Assembly: GCA_963700425.1 (NCBI GenBank)
Contig: CAVOXO010000002.1
Span: forward strand, 1-64,000
Source of the DNA: CAVOXO01 sp963700425
GTDB lineage: Bacteria; Actinomycetota; Acidimicrobiia; Acidimicrobiales; Microtrichaceae
DNA length: 64,000 bases
Direction: 5' to 3'
Position 1 is the stretch's first letter. The number at the start of each line of letters is the position of its first letter. The notes beneath the pieces are model-generated. The model was not told the DNA's origin, did not search any database, and was given only the letters and a program-made list of their open reading frames with translations. Position numbers and translations under genes: made by a program. Below, piece by piece: positions 1 through 9,903 of this stretch.

Positions 1-1313
1 TGTGATGGTTCAGGACATGTGCAAGGGGTGAGTCGGGACATGTGCAAGGTCTGGTGGGCGTCAGCGTGTGCTGATGTCGAAGCGTCGAGCGGTGATCCTG
101 GCGGTGACGTTGGAGGGCCGGCCTCAGGCTGAGGTGGCCCGTGCCTACGAGGTGTCCGAAGCGACGGTGTCGCGGTGGGTGTCGCGTGACCGGGCCGAGG
201 GCGAAGCTGCGTTCGAGCCTCGATCCCGGCGGCCGTCGAGCTCGCCGATGAAGATCAGCGACGACGTCACCTCGTTGATCTTGAACCTGCGCCGAGAGCT
301 CGCTTCTGGGGGCCTTGACGCCGGGCCGGTGACCATCCGCTGGCATCTCCAGCGGCGCCACCAGATCACCGTGTCGGTCTCCACGATCCGTCGCCGCCTT
401 GTCGCAGCCGGGTTGGTCGAGCCGAACCCGAAGAAGAAGCCGAAGTCTGCCTACATCCGTTTCGAAGCCGACCTCCCCAACGAAAGCTGGCAGTCGGACT
501 TCACCCACTGGCGCCTCGCCAACGGCGCCGATGTCGAGATCCTGTCGTGGCTCGACGACCACGCTCGTTACGCCCTGTCGGTCACCGCCCACCAGCGCGT
601 GACCGGCCGAGCAGTGGTCGACACGTTCCTCGCTTCGGGCGCTGACCAGGGCTTTCCCGCCTCAGTGCTCACCGACAACGGCATGGTGTTCACCACCCGA
701 TTCGCGGGCGGGCGAGGCGGCCGCAACGGCCTCGAGACCGAACTCGCCTCCCGTCGACATCACCCAGAAGAACTCCCGGCCCAACCATCCCACCACCTGC
801 GGCAAGGTCGAACGATTCCAACAGACCCTCAAGCAATGGCTTCGGGCTCAGCCCCGCGCCCGAACCATCACTGTGCTCCAGGACCAACTCGACGCGTTCG
901 TGCAGATCTACAACCACGAACGACCACACACGTCGTTCGAAACGCCGCACACCCGCCGTCGCATACCTCCTGCTCCCCAAGATCGGACCCGCAGGCCCCG
1001 GGTCCGGCACCCACCACCGGATCCGCCACGACCGCATCGACAAGACCGGCTCAGTCACGCTTCGCCACAACGGCCGTCTTCACCACATCGGCATCGGTCG
1101 CCTCCACGCCGGAGTCGACATCGTCATGCTCATCAACGACCTCGACATCCGCGTCATCGCCGACACCACCGGCGAACTCCTCCGCCACCTCACCCTCGAC
1201 CCCACCCGCGACTACCAACCCACCGGCCGTCCACCCGGCCCACCACCCAAGAACGACAAGGGCCGAACCCGCTGACGCAGGTTCGGCCCTTGCAGATGTC
1301 TCGCGACATCACA
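1..1313 (+). mobile_element. IS481-type insertion sequence with terminal inverted repeats
   Basis: The first bases (TGTGATG..., then GACATGTGCAAGGGG) are mirrored at 1286-1313, whose reverse complement starts TGTGATG and contains GACATCTGCAAGGGC, giving imperfect inverted repeats of about 28 bp. The TGT...ACA ends are typical of the IS481 family. The element encloses one rve-type transposase, which is frameshifted. Its right end stops one base before the tRNA-fMet fragment. The left end coincides with the window start, so a target duplication cannot be checked. Confidence 0.85.
68..1275 (+). pseudogene. IS481-family transposase, broken by frameshifts
   Basis: The first ~225 codons are one frame: a helix-turn-helix (AEVARAYEVSEATVSRWVSR), then an rve/DDE core with the first Asp in SWQSDFTHW and the second in LTDNGMVFTTR. 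Near 750 the frame shifts and the third region continues with CGKVERFQQTLKQWL (catalytic Glu) and YNHERPH. A second shift near 940 gives RRTPAVAYLLLPK and the C-terminal beta-rich tail, ending at a TGA at 1273-1275. The start could be a little downstream of 68. Order and motifs are canonical for IS481 transposases, but with two shifts the gene should be inactive unless these are assembly errors. Confidence 0.85.
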
Positions 1314-1367
1314 ATGGTGGCGGGGGCAGGATTTGAACCTGCGACCTTCGGGTTATGAGTCCGACGA
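1314..1367 (-). repeat. 3'-half fragment of initiator tRNA-Met (attL-like direct repeat)
   Basis: This stretch matches 42464-42517, the 3' half of the intact tRNA-fMet, with only three mismatches in 54 bp. It contains the CCA end, acceptor strand, T-arm and CAT anticodon, but after 1367 the D-arm and 5' acceptor are absent. Two of the mismatches fall on opposite sides of the T-stem and keep it paired. A duplicated tRNA 3' end is the classical scar of tyrosine-integrase insertion. Read on the plus strand it produces the meaningless peptide GAGFEPATFGL seen at many tRNA ends. Confidence 0.8.
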
Positions 1368-1475
1368 CCCTCGTACCGGCCGATACCGTCGAGTACCCAT
1401 CCGCCCTTGTGTTTTCAAGGGTTTCGCCGTTTGTTCGTGCCTTCTCGTCCCTGCTCGTACCGCCCGCTTCTCGCG

Positions 1476-1498
1476 GATCTGGCAGAAGATCTGGCAGA
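1476..1498 (+). repeat. Tandem 11-bp direct repeat near the tRNA fragment
   Basis: GATCTGGCAGA occurs twice in a row (1476-1486 and 1488-1498), 110 bp inside the tRNA fragment. A similar pair lies at 32199-32221. Short tandem repeats beside an att core can be integrase arm-binding sites. That role is only inferred, since no integrase gene is seen. Confidence 0.4.
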
Positions 1499-1538
1499 CG
1501 CTGCGATGCAGGATCAGTGCTCTCGGTTCCGTCTGCGA

Positions 1539-1991
1539 TCAGGAGGAAATCGAGGCGACCGAGCCGCTGGTGTCTCGCCCGCTCGAGGCAAGTTCTCGGA
1601 GAGTCCGAGACAGTCGCATCTGGGCGATGGCGAAGGCTCCGACCACCGCAGCGATGGTCCCCACGAGGGCGGCGCCGCTGGTCGAGTACCAGCCGGCGGT
1701 GATGGTCGCGACCGAGGCCACGACCCAGGCACCGTCGGCGACGCTGACAGCAGGCGCCCACCGTCGGAGATGCTGCTCGTTGGAGCGAGAGAGCGCGACA
1801 ACGGCGACGGCGAATACAACGAGGCCGGCGCCGAGGACACGAACCCAGGCGGGGTGGCCGGTGTCGAGCCAGTGGTCGACGCGCCCACTCGCGGTCAGCG
1901 CAGTCAGACCTGCCAGCCCTGAGGTGGTGGCATTGGCGGCGAGGACGAAGCGGAGTCGCGTGTTCGGGTCGGTGATGGCAGAGGGTTCCAT
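1539..1991 (-). CDS. Small integral membrane protein, four predicted helices
   Basis: A 150-residue protein starting MEPSAITDPNTRLRF. It has four hydrophobic stretches, around residues 15-32, 47-66, 80-100 and 104-122, separated by short polar loops (RSNEQHLRRW between the second and third). No catalytic motif is visible and no family is recognised. It is transcribed away from the XRE regulator at 2080, and the 21-bp palindrome at 2025-2045 lies between the two starts, so shared control is possible. Codon use is normal for the window and the frame is intact. Confidence 0.7.
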   Translation of the reverse strand: MEPSAITDPNTRLRFVLAANATTSGLAGLTALTASGRVDHWLDTGHPAWVRVLGAGLVVFAVAVVALSRSNEQHLRRWAPAVSVADGAWVVASVATITAGWYSTSGAALVGTIAAVVGAFAIAQMRLSRTLRELASSGRDTSGSVASISS

Positions 1992-2024
1992 GCGCAGATC
2001 GTGACGAATCGGGTGACCTGGCTT

Positions 2025-2045
2025 CCATGACGTGTCAGGTCATGG
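2025..2045. promoter_or_regulatory. Perfect palindrome CCATGAC-N7-GTCATGG, probable operator
   Basis: Seven-base arms with a 7-bp spacer that itself contains TGACGTGTCA. It lies 35 bp upstream of the XRE regulator start and 34 bp upstream of the divergent membrane-protein gene. It is a good candidate for autoregulation by the adjacent helix-turn-helix protein. Confidence 0.55.
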
Positions 2046-2079
2046 CCCGGCGGTGGGCGGCTCCGTACGCTGGGTCGTC

Positions 2080-2898
2080 ATGTCTCAACCGACGGATCGC
2101 CATGCCGGAAGCCTGTTGCGGCACTGGAGGTCGCTGCGCCGCCTGAGCCAGCTCGACGTCTCGAGCAGGACGGGGGTGTCGACGCGGCATCTGTCGTGCG
2201 TCGAGACCGGCCGGGCCAAGCCAAGTCGCGAACTGCTGCTGTATCTGGCGGACGAGTTCGAGATGCCCAAACGCGCTGTCAACGACATGCTGCTCGCTGG
2301 CGGGTTCGCACCGGTCTTCAGCGAGTACTCACTCGACGACGAGGCACTGGATGCAGCTCGCCAGGTGATCCAACTGGTGCTCGACGGCAACGATCCGAAC
2401 CCGACGACCGTGATCGACACGCGCTGGAACGTCGTCGACGCCAACGCTGCCGCGTTCTGGTTCACTGCCAGTGTCGACCCGGCATTGCTCACGGCACCGT
2501 TGAACGTGGCCCGGCTGAGCCTGCATCCCGACGGGCTCGCCTCACGGGTGACGAACTTCGACGAGTACGCCGGCCAACTGCTGCGTCACATGCGCCACGT
2601 GCTCACGCTCACCCAGGACGACGAGCTCAGGGCGTTGATCGACGAGTGCGAGACCTACGCCCCAACGGCTGTTCGCACGATGCCCACATCCCCCGACGTC
2701 GTCCTGCCCCTGCAGATCGTGATCGACGGCGTCGAGCTGTCGTTCCTGTCGACGGTGACCACCTTCGGAACCGCTCAGGACGTGACGTTGTCGGAGCTGT
2801 CGATCGAGACGCTCTATCCGGCCGATCTGACCACACGCGAGATCCTGGCGACACGACCTTGGATCGTTCATGCGACCGATCTCTCCGCCGTCGTTTGA
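2080..2898 (+). CDS. XRE-family transcriptional regulator with MmyB-like ligand domain
   Basis: A 272-residue protein. Residues about 10-65 are a Cro/C1-type helix-turn-helix (LRHWRSLRRLSQLDVSSRTG...HLSCVETGRAKPS). The rest matches the layout of the MmyB-type PAS-like ligand domain: VVDANAAAFWF, then LSLHPDGLASRVTNFDEYA and LPLQIVIDGVELSFLSTVTTFGTAQD. ATG 2080 is preferred over an upstream GTG because the conserved HTH begins soon after it and because the palindrome at 2025-2045 then falls in the promoter. Regulators of this class often control the oxidoreductase or small-ligand gene next to them. Here that would be the SRPBCC gene 50 bp downstream. Confidence 0.85.
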   Translation: MSQPTDRHAGSLLRHWRSLRRLSQLDVSSRTGVSTRHLSCVETGRAKPSRELLLYLADEFEMPKRAVNDMLLAGGFAPVFSEYSLDDEALDAARQVIQLVLDGNDPNPTTVIDTRWNVVDANAAAFWFTASVDPALLTAPLNVARLSLHPDGLASRVTNFDEYAGQLLRHMRHVLTLTQDDELRALIDECETYAPTAVRTMPTSPDVVLPLQIVIDGVELSFLSTVTTFGTAQDVTLSELSIETLYPADLTTREILATRPWIVHATDLSAVV

Positions 2899-2947
2899 CC
2901 TAGCGGGTCATCGCTTCGCAGTCACGAGTTGCCCGAGGATCGATCGC

Positions 2948-3487
2948 ATGTACGACATCACGAACGACACGACCGACCTGCGAACCGTGATCGACGGCGA
3001 CCCCGAGAGCAGGAAGGCAGCTCACGGAGCACGTCAGGTGAGCACGTTCAGTGAACGAATCACGATCGATGCCCCACGCCACGCCGTATGGGCCGCGCTC
3101 GCCGACATCGGCACCATCGCCGCTTGGCACCCAGGCCTCATCGGATCGCACCGAACCAACGACCTCGACGGCCTCGGCGGCACACGCCACTGCGACATCT
3201 CCACCAAGCACTCGCTCACCGAACAGGTCGTCACGTTCGAACCAGCAACCGCCATCACCTTCCGCATCACCGGTTCGACCCTCCCGTTCAAGTCCGCCGA
3301 CATCGCGTTCACCCTCAGCGACTGCACGCAGCACGCTCGTACCGAGGTGACCGTCAGCCCCGCCTACACCCTCAAGTACGGCCCGATCGGAAAGATCCTC
3401 GACGCCCTCACCGTCCGCCGCAGCTACCGCGCCGGAATGCGAGAGCTGCTCGAGGGGCTCAAGCGCCACGTCGAACAACGCAGCTGA
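2948..3487 (+). CDS. SRPBCC-family (polyketide cyclase/dehydrase-like) protein
   Basis: A 179-residue protein with a START/Bet v 1-like fold. FSERITIDAPRHAVWAALADI is the signature first strand and helix. LGGTRHCDI, EQVVTFEPATAITFRITG and the final helix (RRSYRAGMRELLEGLKRHVE) follow in the expected order. The family binds hydrophobic ligands or catalyses simple aromatase/cyclase steps; the substrate is not predictable. ATG 2948 has GAGGA 9 bases upstream. The gene follows the XRE/MmyB regulator in the same direction and is its most likely target. Confidence 0.75.
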   Translation: MYDITNDTTDLRTVIDGDPESRKAAHGARQVSTFSERITIDAPRHAVWAALADIGTIAAWHPGLIGSHRTNDLDGLGGTRHCDISTKHSLTEQVVTFEPATAITFRITGSTLPFKSADIAFTLSDCTQHARTEVTVSPAYTLKYGPIGKILDALTVRRSYRAGMRELLEGLKRHVEQRS

Positions 3488-3523
3488 GCACCCGGAGAAC
3501 ACCCCACCCGGAATCGGAGCTGG

Positions 3524-4291
3524 ATGAGCACTCGAGCGCGACCGGAGATGACGACCGCCGACGGACGGACGCTTTTCTGGGCAGAGTTCGGCCACGGAGC
3601 AGGAACGCCCATCATGTTCTTCCACGGCGGCAACGACTCGCGACTCGCCGGGGAGCTCTTGGATGCCGCCGCACATCGAACCGGGGTTCGGCTCATCTGC
3701 CCGGACCGGCCTGGGTTCGGACGGTCGACCATCCAACCCGGGCGGCCGTTCCTCGACTGGCCCCGCGACGTCGAACAGCTGGCCGATCATCTCGGATTGG
3801 ATGGCTTCGGACTCCTCGGCCATTCCGGAGGAGGCCCCCATGCGCTCGCGTGCGCATCCGCCCTACCCAACCGGATCACAAGGGTCGCCACCGTCTCCTC
3901 GGTCGCTCCTCCCCAGGCGGCGAACAGCGGACTGCATCCCATGTTCCGCATCGTGAACGCACTGATGAACCACCCCGCCCTCTACCGCAGGGTCGCTCGA
4001 AGCCAACTCCGCCAGATGTCCCAGCATCCCGAACGGTGGTTGGACGTGTGGGCGAAGATGCAGCCGGCCACTTCTCGACGCTCATCGACAACGCCACGAC
4101 GATCCTCACCGAACTCGCCGCGGCGACTCCTCGGGATGCCGTCTGGGTCGTCGCGGATCTCGATACCCGCTCGGACGAGGGGGCCGCGCTGCCTTCCAGG
4201 AGCCGACATCGAAGCGCCGGGAGGAAAAGCGGACGAGGAGATCAGGGAAGAATCGAGATACGGACCCGGTAGGTGCCGGCCCCGCCATTGA
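3524..4291 (+). pseudogene. Alpha/beta hydrolase, C-terminus frameshifted or lost
   Basis: The N-terminal ~175 residues are a clear alpha/beta hydrolase: the oxyanion region MFFHGGNDS, PDRPGFGRST, and the nucleophile elbow GLLGHSGGGPHALA. Around 4058 the homologous reading moves one frame (GHFSTLIDNATTILTE, then AVWVVADLDTRSDEG). The acid and histidine end of the catalytic triad is missing, and the reading runs into the converging lipoprotein gene. Family members are about 280-300 residues, so roughly the last third is gone. It starts 36 bp after the SRPBCC gene and was probably part of the same transcript. Confidence 0.7.
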
Positions 4292-5070
4292 CCGCGACTC
4301 GATAGGTGCCGCCGGCGACATCCGCTGCATAGAGGTCAACGGTCGGGTCGATGAGCGAACACTGACCGATTCCGCTTGTCGTCGTCGCTGCCGCCGGTCT
4401 GGCCCGTGGGTGGGTACAGATGGATCTCGGTGTCGAGGAGGTCGCAGCTGGCGCCGGTCCAGTCGAAGGTCTCGACGCGGATCGAGCGTCCCGAGTCGAC
4501 GGTGAACACGAAGAGGTCCGAGTTGTCCGGGCCGACGGGACCATCGAGCTGTCCCGCGATGTCCGCCGGCTGGTCGACGTCAACGCTCACCGGGTCGGCT
4601 TCGACGAAGGTCCCGTTCGGTTCACTCTCGTACCCGGTGGGCGTTGTGAGGGTGTTGACGTACTCGAACGGCGCGGAGCACGCGAGGACGCTGGGGCCGG
4701 ATGCCAGGGCGGTGAAGGTCGTGGTGGTGCCGAGGCCGACGTCGACCGGGATGCCAGCAGCGGTGAACGCAGCGAGGCTTCCGCTGGTCACCGTTGCGCC
4801 GGAGCAGTCGGTGGACGCGAAGATCCGCACGATCGTCGTCGACGGTGGAGCGATCCCGACGAGGGATGGCGCAGTCGACGCAGCAGGTGATGCGGGGAGC
4901 GATGTGGTGATGGCAACCTCCGGCGGCGCCGTCGTACTGGTGATGGAGGTGGTGGTCGTCGATGTCGTGGTCGTCGATGTGGTGCTCGTGGTCGGATTAC
5001 CCGGCTCGGGTGCACAACCGGCGGCAATCACCAGCGCCAGAGCGATGACGGCAGTTCGGATCGGTGTCAT
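4242..5070 (-). pseudogene. Secreted lipoprotein with PPC-like domain, one frameshift
   Basis: The gene starts MTPIRTAVIALALVIAAGC, a lipoprotein signal peptide with lipobox IAAGC. It continues through a Thr/Ser-rich linker (TTSTTSTTTTSTTTTS) and a middle domain to a pre-peptidase C-terminal type domain: ESEPNGTFVEADPV, DNSDLFVFTVDSGRSIRVET, TEIHLYPPTG. Near 4381 the frame shifts; the true end is SGIGQCSLIDP, then GGTYRVAVNGGAGTYRVRIS, ending at 4242. PPC domains are extracellular beta-sandwich modules, so the product is probably a cell-surface protein. It is divergent from the ECF sigma gene. Confidence 0.7.
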
Positions 5071-5179
5071 GGCGTCCCTTCGGTCCTCGTTCGACCGTCT
5101 GTCGCGGCGAGACGCCCGTCCGGTTCTCTGATCGGCTGACCGACCGTCGTTGTCGCCGAATCCGACGCGGCCAGAACCG

Positions 5180-5770
5180 ATGTGGGGTCCCGGCGCGACA
5201 GTGGTGGTGTGCACAGCCATCGAGCGTGATGACGACGAGCTGATCCTGGCTGTCGTCGACCGCGACCTCGGGGCGCTTCGCACACTGCACGATCGTCATG
5301 CTCCGTGGCTCACGGCGCGGCTCCGGCGGCGATGCGCCGACCACGACGTCGTCGCAGAGGCGTTGCAGGACACGTTCCTGGCGGTGTGGCGCGGGGCGCA
5401 CCGCTACGACGGCCGCGGTGAGGTGGCCGCGTGGATCTGGGGGATCGGGATCCGTCAGCTGATCGGGCGGACACGGAAGCGACCCGCACCGGTGCCGTTC
5501 ACCGACGATGCGCTCCTCGCCGCCGTCGACCGCAGCGGTGCAGCGGACACGCTCGTGTCCGCAGAGGACGCTGCGCTGGTCGGTGTGGAGCACGGCGACC
5601 TGCACGGCGCACTCACCCGACTGTCCCCTGAGCTTCGTTCGGTCGTGCAGGCAACGGTGCTCGACGGCCTGACGACACGTGAAGCGGCGACGTTGCTCGG
5701 GATCCCGAGCGGCACGGTCAAGACCCGCATGCGGCGTGCCCGCATCCAACTCAGAGGAGCCCTCACATGA
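5180..5770 (+). CDS. ECF-type RNA polymerase sigma factor
   Basis: About 196 residues. Region 2 contains LRTLHDRHAPWLTARLRRR and VVAEALQDTFLAVWRGAHRYDG (-10 recognition). Region 4 contains LSPELRSVVQATVLDGLTTREAATLLGIPSGTVKTRMRRAR, the -35-binding helix-turn-helix. ATG 5180 is chosen; a TTG at 5150 and GTGs further down are alternatives. It is followed after 13 bp by a zinc-finger anti-sigma gene and an ABC transporter, so it probably directs its own operon when released from the anti-sigma factor. Confidence 0.9.
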   Translation: MWGPGATVVVCTAIERDDDELILAVVDRDLGALRTLHDRHAPWLTARLRRRCADHDVVAEALQDTFLAVWRGAHRYDGRGEVAAWIWGIGIRQLIGRTRKRPAPVPFTDDALLAAVDRSGAADTLVSAEDAALVGVEHGDLHGALTRLSPELRSVVQATVLDGLTTREAATLLGIPSGTVKTRMRRARIQLRGALT

Positions 5771-5783
5771 CTGGAGTCCGCCC

Positions 5784-6622
5784 ATGACCGGGCCCTGGCA
5801 CGTCCCTCCGGACCAGCTCGCCGACTACCTCGCCGACCGGGTCGACCAGCCGACCGCGTCGTCGGTCGAGGCTCACCTGGTCAGGTGCGAGGAGTGCCGG
5901 CACGCGCTCGCGGCGCAGTTCGACGCGACGGCCGTGGACGACTCGTGGCGCTCGATGGAGCGAGCGATCGACGACGAGCTCGGCTCCCGCGTCCAGCGGG
6001 CGGCGAGCCGGGCCGGTGTGAGCGATCGAACGCTGCGCACGCTTGCGCCGACGCTGTCGCTGCAGGTGGCGTGGCTGGCGGCCACCTTGCTGGCGCTCCT
6101 CGGAGCGGCGGTCATCGCCCGCCGAACCGGCGGCCCGGACGACGGTCTCGCCCGCTTGGCGTTCCTGACCATCGCGCCGCTGGCGCCGTTGGCGGCGGTG
6201 GTCGCCGCGCTCAGCGCCGCATCGGAACCTGCGCCGGAGATCGCACAGCGTCACTCCGGCGTCACGACTCCGCATCGGGGCCGTGCGGGCGACCACCGTC
6301 ATGCTCGCAGCGATCACGATGGGCCTGATCGCCTCGGCGGTCCTGCCCGGCGGGTGGATCGATGCGGTCGTCTGGCTGCTGCCCGCCGTCGCGCTCAGCG
6401 GGCTCGGCGCGCTCGGCGGCGGGGCGTGTCGCTCCGGCGACGGCGATCGGTTGGCTGAGCTCGGCCTGGGTCGTGACCGTGGCCGTCACCGCTCGTCTCA
6501 CCGATGACCGTCTGGCGGCGTTCCGACCCCCGGCGCAGGGGCTGTACCTCGCGGTCGCGCTCGTCGCTGCCGCGGCGATCGCCCTCCGTCCTGATTCGCT
6601 CGACCTGAGGAGCCAACCATGA
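5784..6622 (+). pseudogene. Membrane-bound zinc-finger anti-sigma factor, two frameshifts
   Basis: The N-terminus MTGPWHVPPDQLADYL leads to the anti-sigma zinc motif EAHLVRCEECRHAL (HxxxCxxC). Transmembrane helices follow at LQVAWLAATLLALLGAAVI and the next hydrophobic pair. Near 6255 the reading shifts to VMLAAITMGLIASAVLPGG, and near 6430 to ATAIGWLSSAWVVTVAVTA, ending SLDLRSQP at 6622. Six hydrophobic segments result. The short out-of-frame ATG at 5767 gives only six codons and is not the start. The stop overlaps the ATG of the ABC ATPase (ATGA), which indicates translational coupling. Confidence 0.8.
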
Positions 6623-7485
6623 GTGCCACCATCCGCGTCGACGGTGTGTCGAAGCGGTACCGGTCGACCCGGGTGCTCGACGGGCTCGACCTGGTCATCG
6701 AACCCGGCGTGACCGGGCTGCTCGGCCCGAACGGCGCCGGCAAGACGACCCTGTTGCGGATCCTCGCAACGGTGATGGCGCCTGACTCCGGCCGGCTCGA
6801 GCTCCTCGGCCGAGATCCCGGCCGGGAGTCCGATCGCACCGAGATCCGGCGGCGACTCGGCTACGTGCCCCAGGAGACCGGCATCCACGACGACTTCACC
6901 GCGTTCGAGTTCGTCGACTACCTCGCCATCCTCAAGGAGCTGGACGACCGCACAGCACGCCACGACGAGGTGCGCAGGGTGCTCGAGGTGGTCGGTCTGT
7001 CCGACGTTCGCCACAAGAAGCTCCGCAGGCTCTCGGGTGGGATGCGCCGACGGGTCGTGATCGCCCAGGCGTTGCTCGACCGGCCCGAGCTGCTGGTGCT
7101 CGACGAACCCACGGTCGGGCTCGACCCCGAGCAGCGACTGAGGTTCCGCGAGATGCTCTCCAGCGTCGGGCCGGGCGCGACCGTCGTGCTCTCGACGCAC
7201 CAGACCACGGACATCTCGGCGCTGTGCCAGCGGGTCGTCGTGCTCGGCGCCGGTCAGGTGCACTTCGACGGAACGCCGGCGGAGCTGACCTCGCTGGCCG
7301 CTGGCCGGGTCTGGATGTCCGACGACCGTGACCCCGGATCGCAGCGTCGCCTGGATGACCGGCGAGGGTCGGGTCCGCAACGTGGGCACGGCCCCACCGG
7401 GCGCCGAGCTGGCAGAGCCGAGCATCGAGGACGCCTACCTCCTGCTCGTCGGCACGACCGACGAGGAGGAGGCGCCGGCCGCATG
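6619..7485 (+). pseudogene. ABC transporter ATP-binding protein, one late frameshift
   Basis: All nucleotide-binding motifs are intact: Walker A GLLGPNGAGKTT, Q-loop YVPQETG, signature LSGGMRRRVVIAQAL, Walker B LLVLDEPTVGLDP, and the H-loop STHQ. At about 7325 the frame moves; the natural C-terminus (EPSIEDAYLLLVG, then TDEEEAPAA) is read in the next frame and stops at 7485. The CcmA/DrrA-like class exports lipids, drugs or other hydrophobic substrates. The stop overlaps the permease start (ATGA). It is the third gene of the sigma operon. Confidence 0.85.
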
Positions 7486-9246
7486 ACCATCACCGTCGCG
7501 TTCCTGATCGTCGTCGGCGTCATCCTGGTCGGCGGCGCGCTGTACCGGCGCTGGGACGAGTCCCACCACCTCCGCTTCACCGACGAAGCGGGCACCAGCC
7601 GCGCGGTGCGGGCGCTCGCGCGGTTCGAGTCCCGCAAGGTGCTCACCCATCCCACCTGGCTCATCACGCTCGTGCTGCTCACGACCCTGACGACCACGCT
7701 GATCCTGATGGAAACGAGCGGCTCGATCCCCCACGACGCGCCGGTGACGTGGTTCGCGGTGATCGGCATTCCCGTTTCGGCGCTCGCCCTGGTGGTGTCG
7801 CTGCACCGGATCGGGACACGTTCGCGCCGCCACCGCACCGACGAGCTCGAGGCCGCGACACCGACCGCGCCACGGGCACGGACGATGGCGCTGCTGATCG
7901 CCTGCCTCACGCCGCTGCCCGTCATGGTCGCCGCACTGGCGGTCGGCGTGATCACGTCGCAGCTCGCCTACTCGCTCATGCCGCCACCCGGCCCTGTGGC
8001 ACGTGGTGCACGTCGCCGGGTTCCTGCTCGCCGGCGTCGGTGGCGCGGTCGTCGGCGTGTTCCTGTCCCGGTGGCTGCCCTTCGCGGTCGCTCCGCTGCT
8101 GGGCATCGTGGCGATCGTCTGGCTGAACAACGGCGCCGACCACCTCCACCCACGGTTCCGTTGGCTCCGCGTCGCGGTCGAGAGCCGACTACGGCGGGCA
8201 TGTTCGACGTTCGCCCGGTCGGGTGGTCGGCGATGTTCATCGTCGGCCTGATCGTGCTGGGAGCGTGCCTGGCGCTGTGGCGCCATCCGGCCCGACCGTC
8301 GCTCATCGGCGCGACGGCCGCCGCGGTGCTCGTGATCGTCGCCACCGGGTGGACGATGACGAGAACCCCGTCGGCGACCGAGATCGCCGACCGTGTGGAC
8401 CTGCTGGAGCACCCGACCGACCACCAGCACTGTGAGTCCCGCGGCGCGGTGGACTACTGCGTGTACCCGGGAGCCGAGACGTGGATCGACACCTGGGATC
8501 CGGGCGATCCGCGCCGTGCTCGCCCAGGTCCCGGCCGCGCATCGACCCGCCGGGCTGGAGGTGGTGCAACGCACGACCGTCGGCACCTCGCCGTACCTCG
8601 CGGACGTCGCCGACGCAGTGGACCCTGCTCGGCATGGCCTGCGGACGGCCGACTCCATCCGCCGCTGTGGCTCGAGGACGAACGCACCCCCGACATGACC
8701 GTCGCATGGCAGACCGCCGCAATCGCCGTCGGCCTGCCACCGGCGACCGACTGGCAGCATCCGACCGGCTGCCTCGCCGGCGGGCAGGCCCGGCTCGTGC
8801 TGGCCCACCTGCTCGCCGGACGAGCCACGGCGACGACGGCCGAGGCGCTGCACCGCAAGGCCGACCACGTACGGGACGAGGGGCGCTGGGACCAACCCGT
8901 CCCGATGGACCTGCAGTACGACTACGGCGAGCAGGACGCCCCTCCCGACGGCGACGAACCGGTCCGCAGCAGAGGAACTGGTCGCAGCCGACGGACGAAC
9001 CCCACGTGAGTACATCGCCGTCGCAGGAGCTGCGGCTGGGGCAGCGATGTGGTCGCTGCCGAGATGCTGATGGACGCCGACCGAGCGCGAGGTCGACCGC
9101 GCGATCGCAGCACACTGGGACGAGCTCACCGATCCGGACGACGCCGACGTCCCGACTCCTGGAGCTCGCCGGGATCGACCGCCACGAGCGAGCTCGCCGG
9201 CGCAGCGGCTCGCACCGAGCTCACCGAGGCCGTGGCATGCCCGTGA
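7484..9246 (+). pseudogene. ABC-2-like membrane subunit with large extracytoplasmic part, multiply frameshifted
   Basis: The start is MTITVAFLIVVGVILVGGALY. Further hydrophobic segments in frame are LITLVLLTTLTTTLILM, WFAVIGIPVSALALVVSL and LLIACLTPLPVMVAALAVGV. The reading then continues in other frames after shifts near 7990 (VHVAGFLLAGVGGAVVGVF), 8195 (MFIVGLIVLGACLALW), 8510, 8630 and 8960. The C-terminal soluble part includes DHQHCESRGAVDYCVYPGAE and WQTAAIAVGLPPATDWQH. About 585 residues if repaired. It looks like the permease partner of the preceding ATPase; the substrate is unknown. The exact C-terminus is uncertain. Confidence 0.6.
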
Positions 9247-9903
9247 CGGCAGCCGCAGGGCGCCAGACCGCACACGCGCGCCGAGCGGCCCGGACGCGTG
9301 CGCTGGGCGCTGGAACGACGTGGGGCTACGGGCACCGGCTCTTCCCGACCGCCACGTTCCTGGCGTTCGGCGCGGTCTGCTGCGGCGTGGGCGGTCGCTG
9401 TCGGAGCTCGACGCGCCGATCGAGGCGACGGTCCTCGCGATCCTGGCGTCCGTCCCGCTCTCGATCGTCTTCGTCGACCCGGCGGCGGCGGTCACCGCCG
9501 CGATCGGTGGTGCCGCTGGCGCGGCGACGGGTCGTGCCGGCGGTCCTCGGGCTGGCACTCGCGACGGCGAGCTGGCTCATCGCCCGGTGCCTCGCCGCCG
9601 GCGCTCGGGCCCGCTCCGTGGCCCGGCCGCTGGGCGCTGCTCGAGTGGTCGACCATCGCGCTCAGCCAGCTGGCCGTCGCAGCCGTGACCAGCAGCCGAC
9701 GACCGGAGTCGACGTCGTTCGGACCAGGCATCCTGCTCGCACTTGTCTGGTACGTGGTGGTCGCGGCACCACGCCTCCACCAGCTGCTGTTCGACCCGCC
9801 GGACCACCTGCTGCGCTGGTCGCCTGTTCGCCACCTCGGCGGCGATCGCTGGGATCGCCTCGCTCGACCCCGCCCACCGACTCCGCAGGAGGAGCCCGCA
9901 TGA
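9237..9903 (+). pseudogene. Second membrane subunit of the ABC system, frameshifted
   Basis: It starts MPVTAAAGRQTAHARR, overlapping the previous stop. Hydrophobic pieces lie in three frames: FPTATFLAFGAVCCGVG, then PIEATVLAILASVPLSIVFV, VVPAVLGLALATASWLIARC, and finally LLEWSTIALSQLAVAAV with GPGILLALVWYVVVAAP. It ends PTPQEEPA at 9903. About 220 residues with four or five helices if repaired. No family is recognised. Position and coupling suggest it belongs to the ABC complex. Confidence 0.5.

Noticed and set aside
1315..1358. Peptide ending GAGFEPATFGL as the tail of a protein
   Set aside because: It is the plus-strand reading of the tRNA-Met 3' end, a well-known false coding signal.
4376..5131. 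Val/Asp-rich plus-strand frame as a secreted protein
   Set aside because: It is antisense to the Thr-rich linker of the minus-strand lipoprotein, which has a proper signal peptide and lipobox.
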